Shown: positions 11,382 through 11,893 of the stretch, piece by piece
Numbering within the stretch: the first letter of the stretch is position 1
Layout: every line of letters starts with the position of its first letter
Assembly (NCBI GenBank): GCA_030636885.1
Contig: DAOVVY010000014.1
Coordinates: 1 to 11,893 of the forward strand
Source: Candidatus Nanohaloarchaea archaeon
Lineage (GTDB): Archaea; EX4484-52; GLR71
Length of the DNA stretch: 11,893 bases
Reading direction: 5' to 3'
The notes under the pieces: generated by a model
The model's input: the letters and a program-made list of their open reading frames with translations, nothing else
Database searches by the model: none
What the model was told of the DNA's origin: nothing
Position numbers and translations under genes: made by a program

Positions 11382-11893
11382 TTATCTTTCAAGCAATACT
11401 ACTCGGCTTGGTACGCTTTCATCTTTTAGATTGTAAGACAATTCGTCTTTGAGCTTTTCTGAGAATTCTTTTACCTCTTGGTGCAGTGGCATGGCATCTC
11501 GGGACAGCCTGTATTTTGAGTAGCCGACGTTCATGTAGGCCTTGACCTCTACAAAATTTGGATTTATCTTCCCTATTATCTTTGCGTACTCTTTTATGTG
11601 GGACATGTTCATACCTTTGACAAGGGTCAGTCGGACAGCTTTCCTTGACGTGAATGATGACATAATATCCACGGTCTTTTCGAACCGTTCCCAGTAGTCT
11701 TTGAATATGGGCGCGTCTATCTTTCTGTACATCTCTTTTGTAGTCGCATCAACTGACAGGTACATCTGATATGGGCTTGTCATGTTTTCCAGACGGTCGG
11801 GGAACTGGCCGTTCGTCACAAGGAATGTTGTCATCTTCTTTCTGTTGCACAGGTCTATGAAATCGCTTATCAAGGGATATGCTGTCGGTTCGC
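11382..11893 (-). CDS. taw1: tRNA-Phe 4-demethylwyosine synthase (TYW1), 5'-truncated by window edge
   Basis: Radical-SAM enzyme that turns m1G37 of tRNA-Phe into the tricyclic 4-demethylwyosine using pyruvate. The first Met-like codon in this frame (TTG at 11871-11873) is an internal Leu: upstream codons to the right edge read E-P-T-A-Y-P, the family's (G)EPT-x-YP motif, so the gene continues past the window. The CxxxCxxC cluster site is therefore not seen. Recognisable family blocks are FLVTNGQFPDRLEN, Y-L-S-V-D-A-T-T-K-E-M-Y-R-K-I-D, IFKDYWERFEKTVD, VRLTLVKGMNM, FVEVKAYMNVGYSKYRLSRD and the final PSRVVLL. This looks like the complete C-terminal half, ending where the family usually ends. 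The Taw1 label is the archaeal name. Confidence 0.94.
   Translation of the reverse strand, partial: EPTAYPLISDFIDLCNRKKMTTFLVTNGQFPDRLENMTSPYQMYLSVDATTKEMYRKIDAPIFKDYWERFEKTVDIMSSFTSRKAVRLTLVKGMNMSHIKEYAKIIGKINPNFVEVKAYMNVGYSKYRLSRDAMPLHQEVKEFSEKLKDELSYNLKDESVPSRVVLLER

Noticed and set aside
11871..11873. TTG as the start of the TYW1 gene
   Set aside because: Upstream codons to the edge spell the conserved E-P-T-x-Y-P motif, so the TTG is an internal Leu.
1..11893. CRISPR arrays, tRNA or rRNA genes, and insertion sequences
   Set aside because: No spaced direct repeats, no cloverleaf or rRNA core sequences, and no transposase or terminal inverted repeats were found by eye on either strand.

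Overview
The window is an archaeal chromosome fragment. Archaeal markers are an Orc1/Cdc6 initiator, an MBF1-type regulator, tRNA methylase Trm56, the wyosine enzyme TYW1, TATA boxes about 26 nt before many start codons, Shine-Dalgarno (SD) sites of the AGGAGGTGAT type, and a box C/D guide RNA. The lineage cannot be fixed from this sequence. The short secreted protein and compact layout would fit a DPANN-like or other little-studied archaeon, but that is a guess.

Layout, left to right: (1) the 3' part of an orc1/cdc6 gene, cut by the left edge; (2) on the minus strand, an AT-rich AlbA_2/RecG-like ATPase regulator with a tandem-repeat linker, divergent from an SdpI-family membrane protein across an intergenic region holding an inverted repeat; (3) an unknown AT-rich minus-strand gene; (4) a YdjM-like membrane metal-dependent hydrolase; (5) a long structured leader followed by three tiny genes (42, 86 and 35 codons) with exceptionally strong SD sites; (6) a small zinc-ribbon gene, divergent from a box C/D sRNA that is followed at once by an HD-domain phosphohydrolase; (7) a minus-strand pair of a Trm9-like methyltransferase and a zinc-ribbon/Hsp20-like protein; (8) MBF1; (9) the argS-trm56 operon; (10) a minus-strand secreted or anchored protein; (11) the 3' part of TYW1, cut by the right edge.

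Translation and RNA modification dominate the right half: ArgRS charges tRNA-Arg, Trm56 methylates C56 of tRNA, TYW1 builds the tricyclic base of tRNA-Phe, and the Trm9-like enzyme probably acts on tRNA wobble uridine. The box C/D sRNA fits this theme. Its D guide matches the A-loop of 23S rRNA and its D' guide partly matches the peptidyl-transferase ring near C2498 (E. coli numbering from memory).

The items most deserving follow-up are the C/D sRNA, with a probable dinucleotide insertion in its D' guide, and the unrecognised three-gene micro-operon with its leader.
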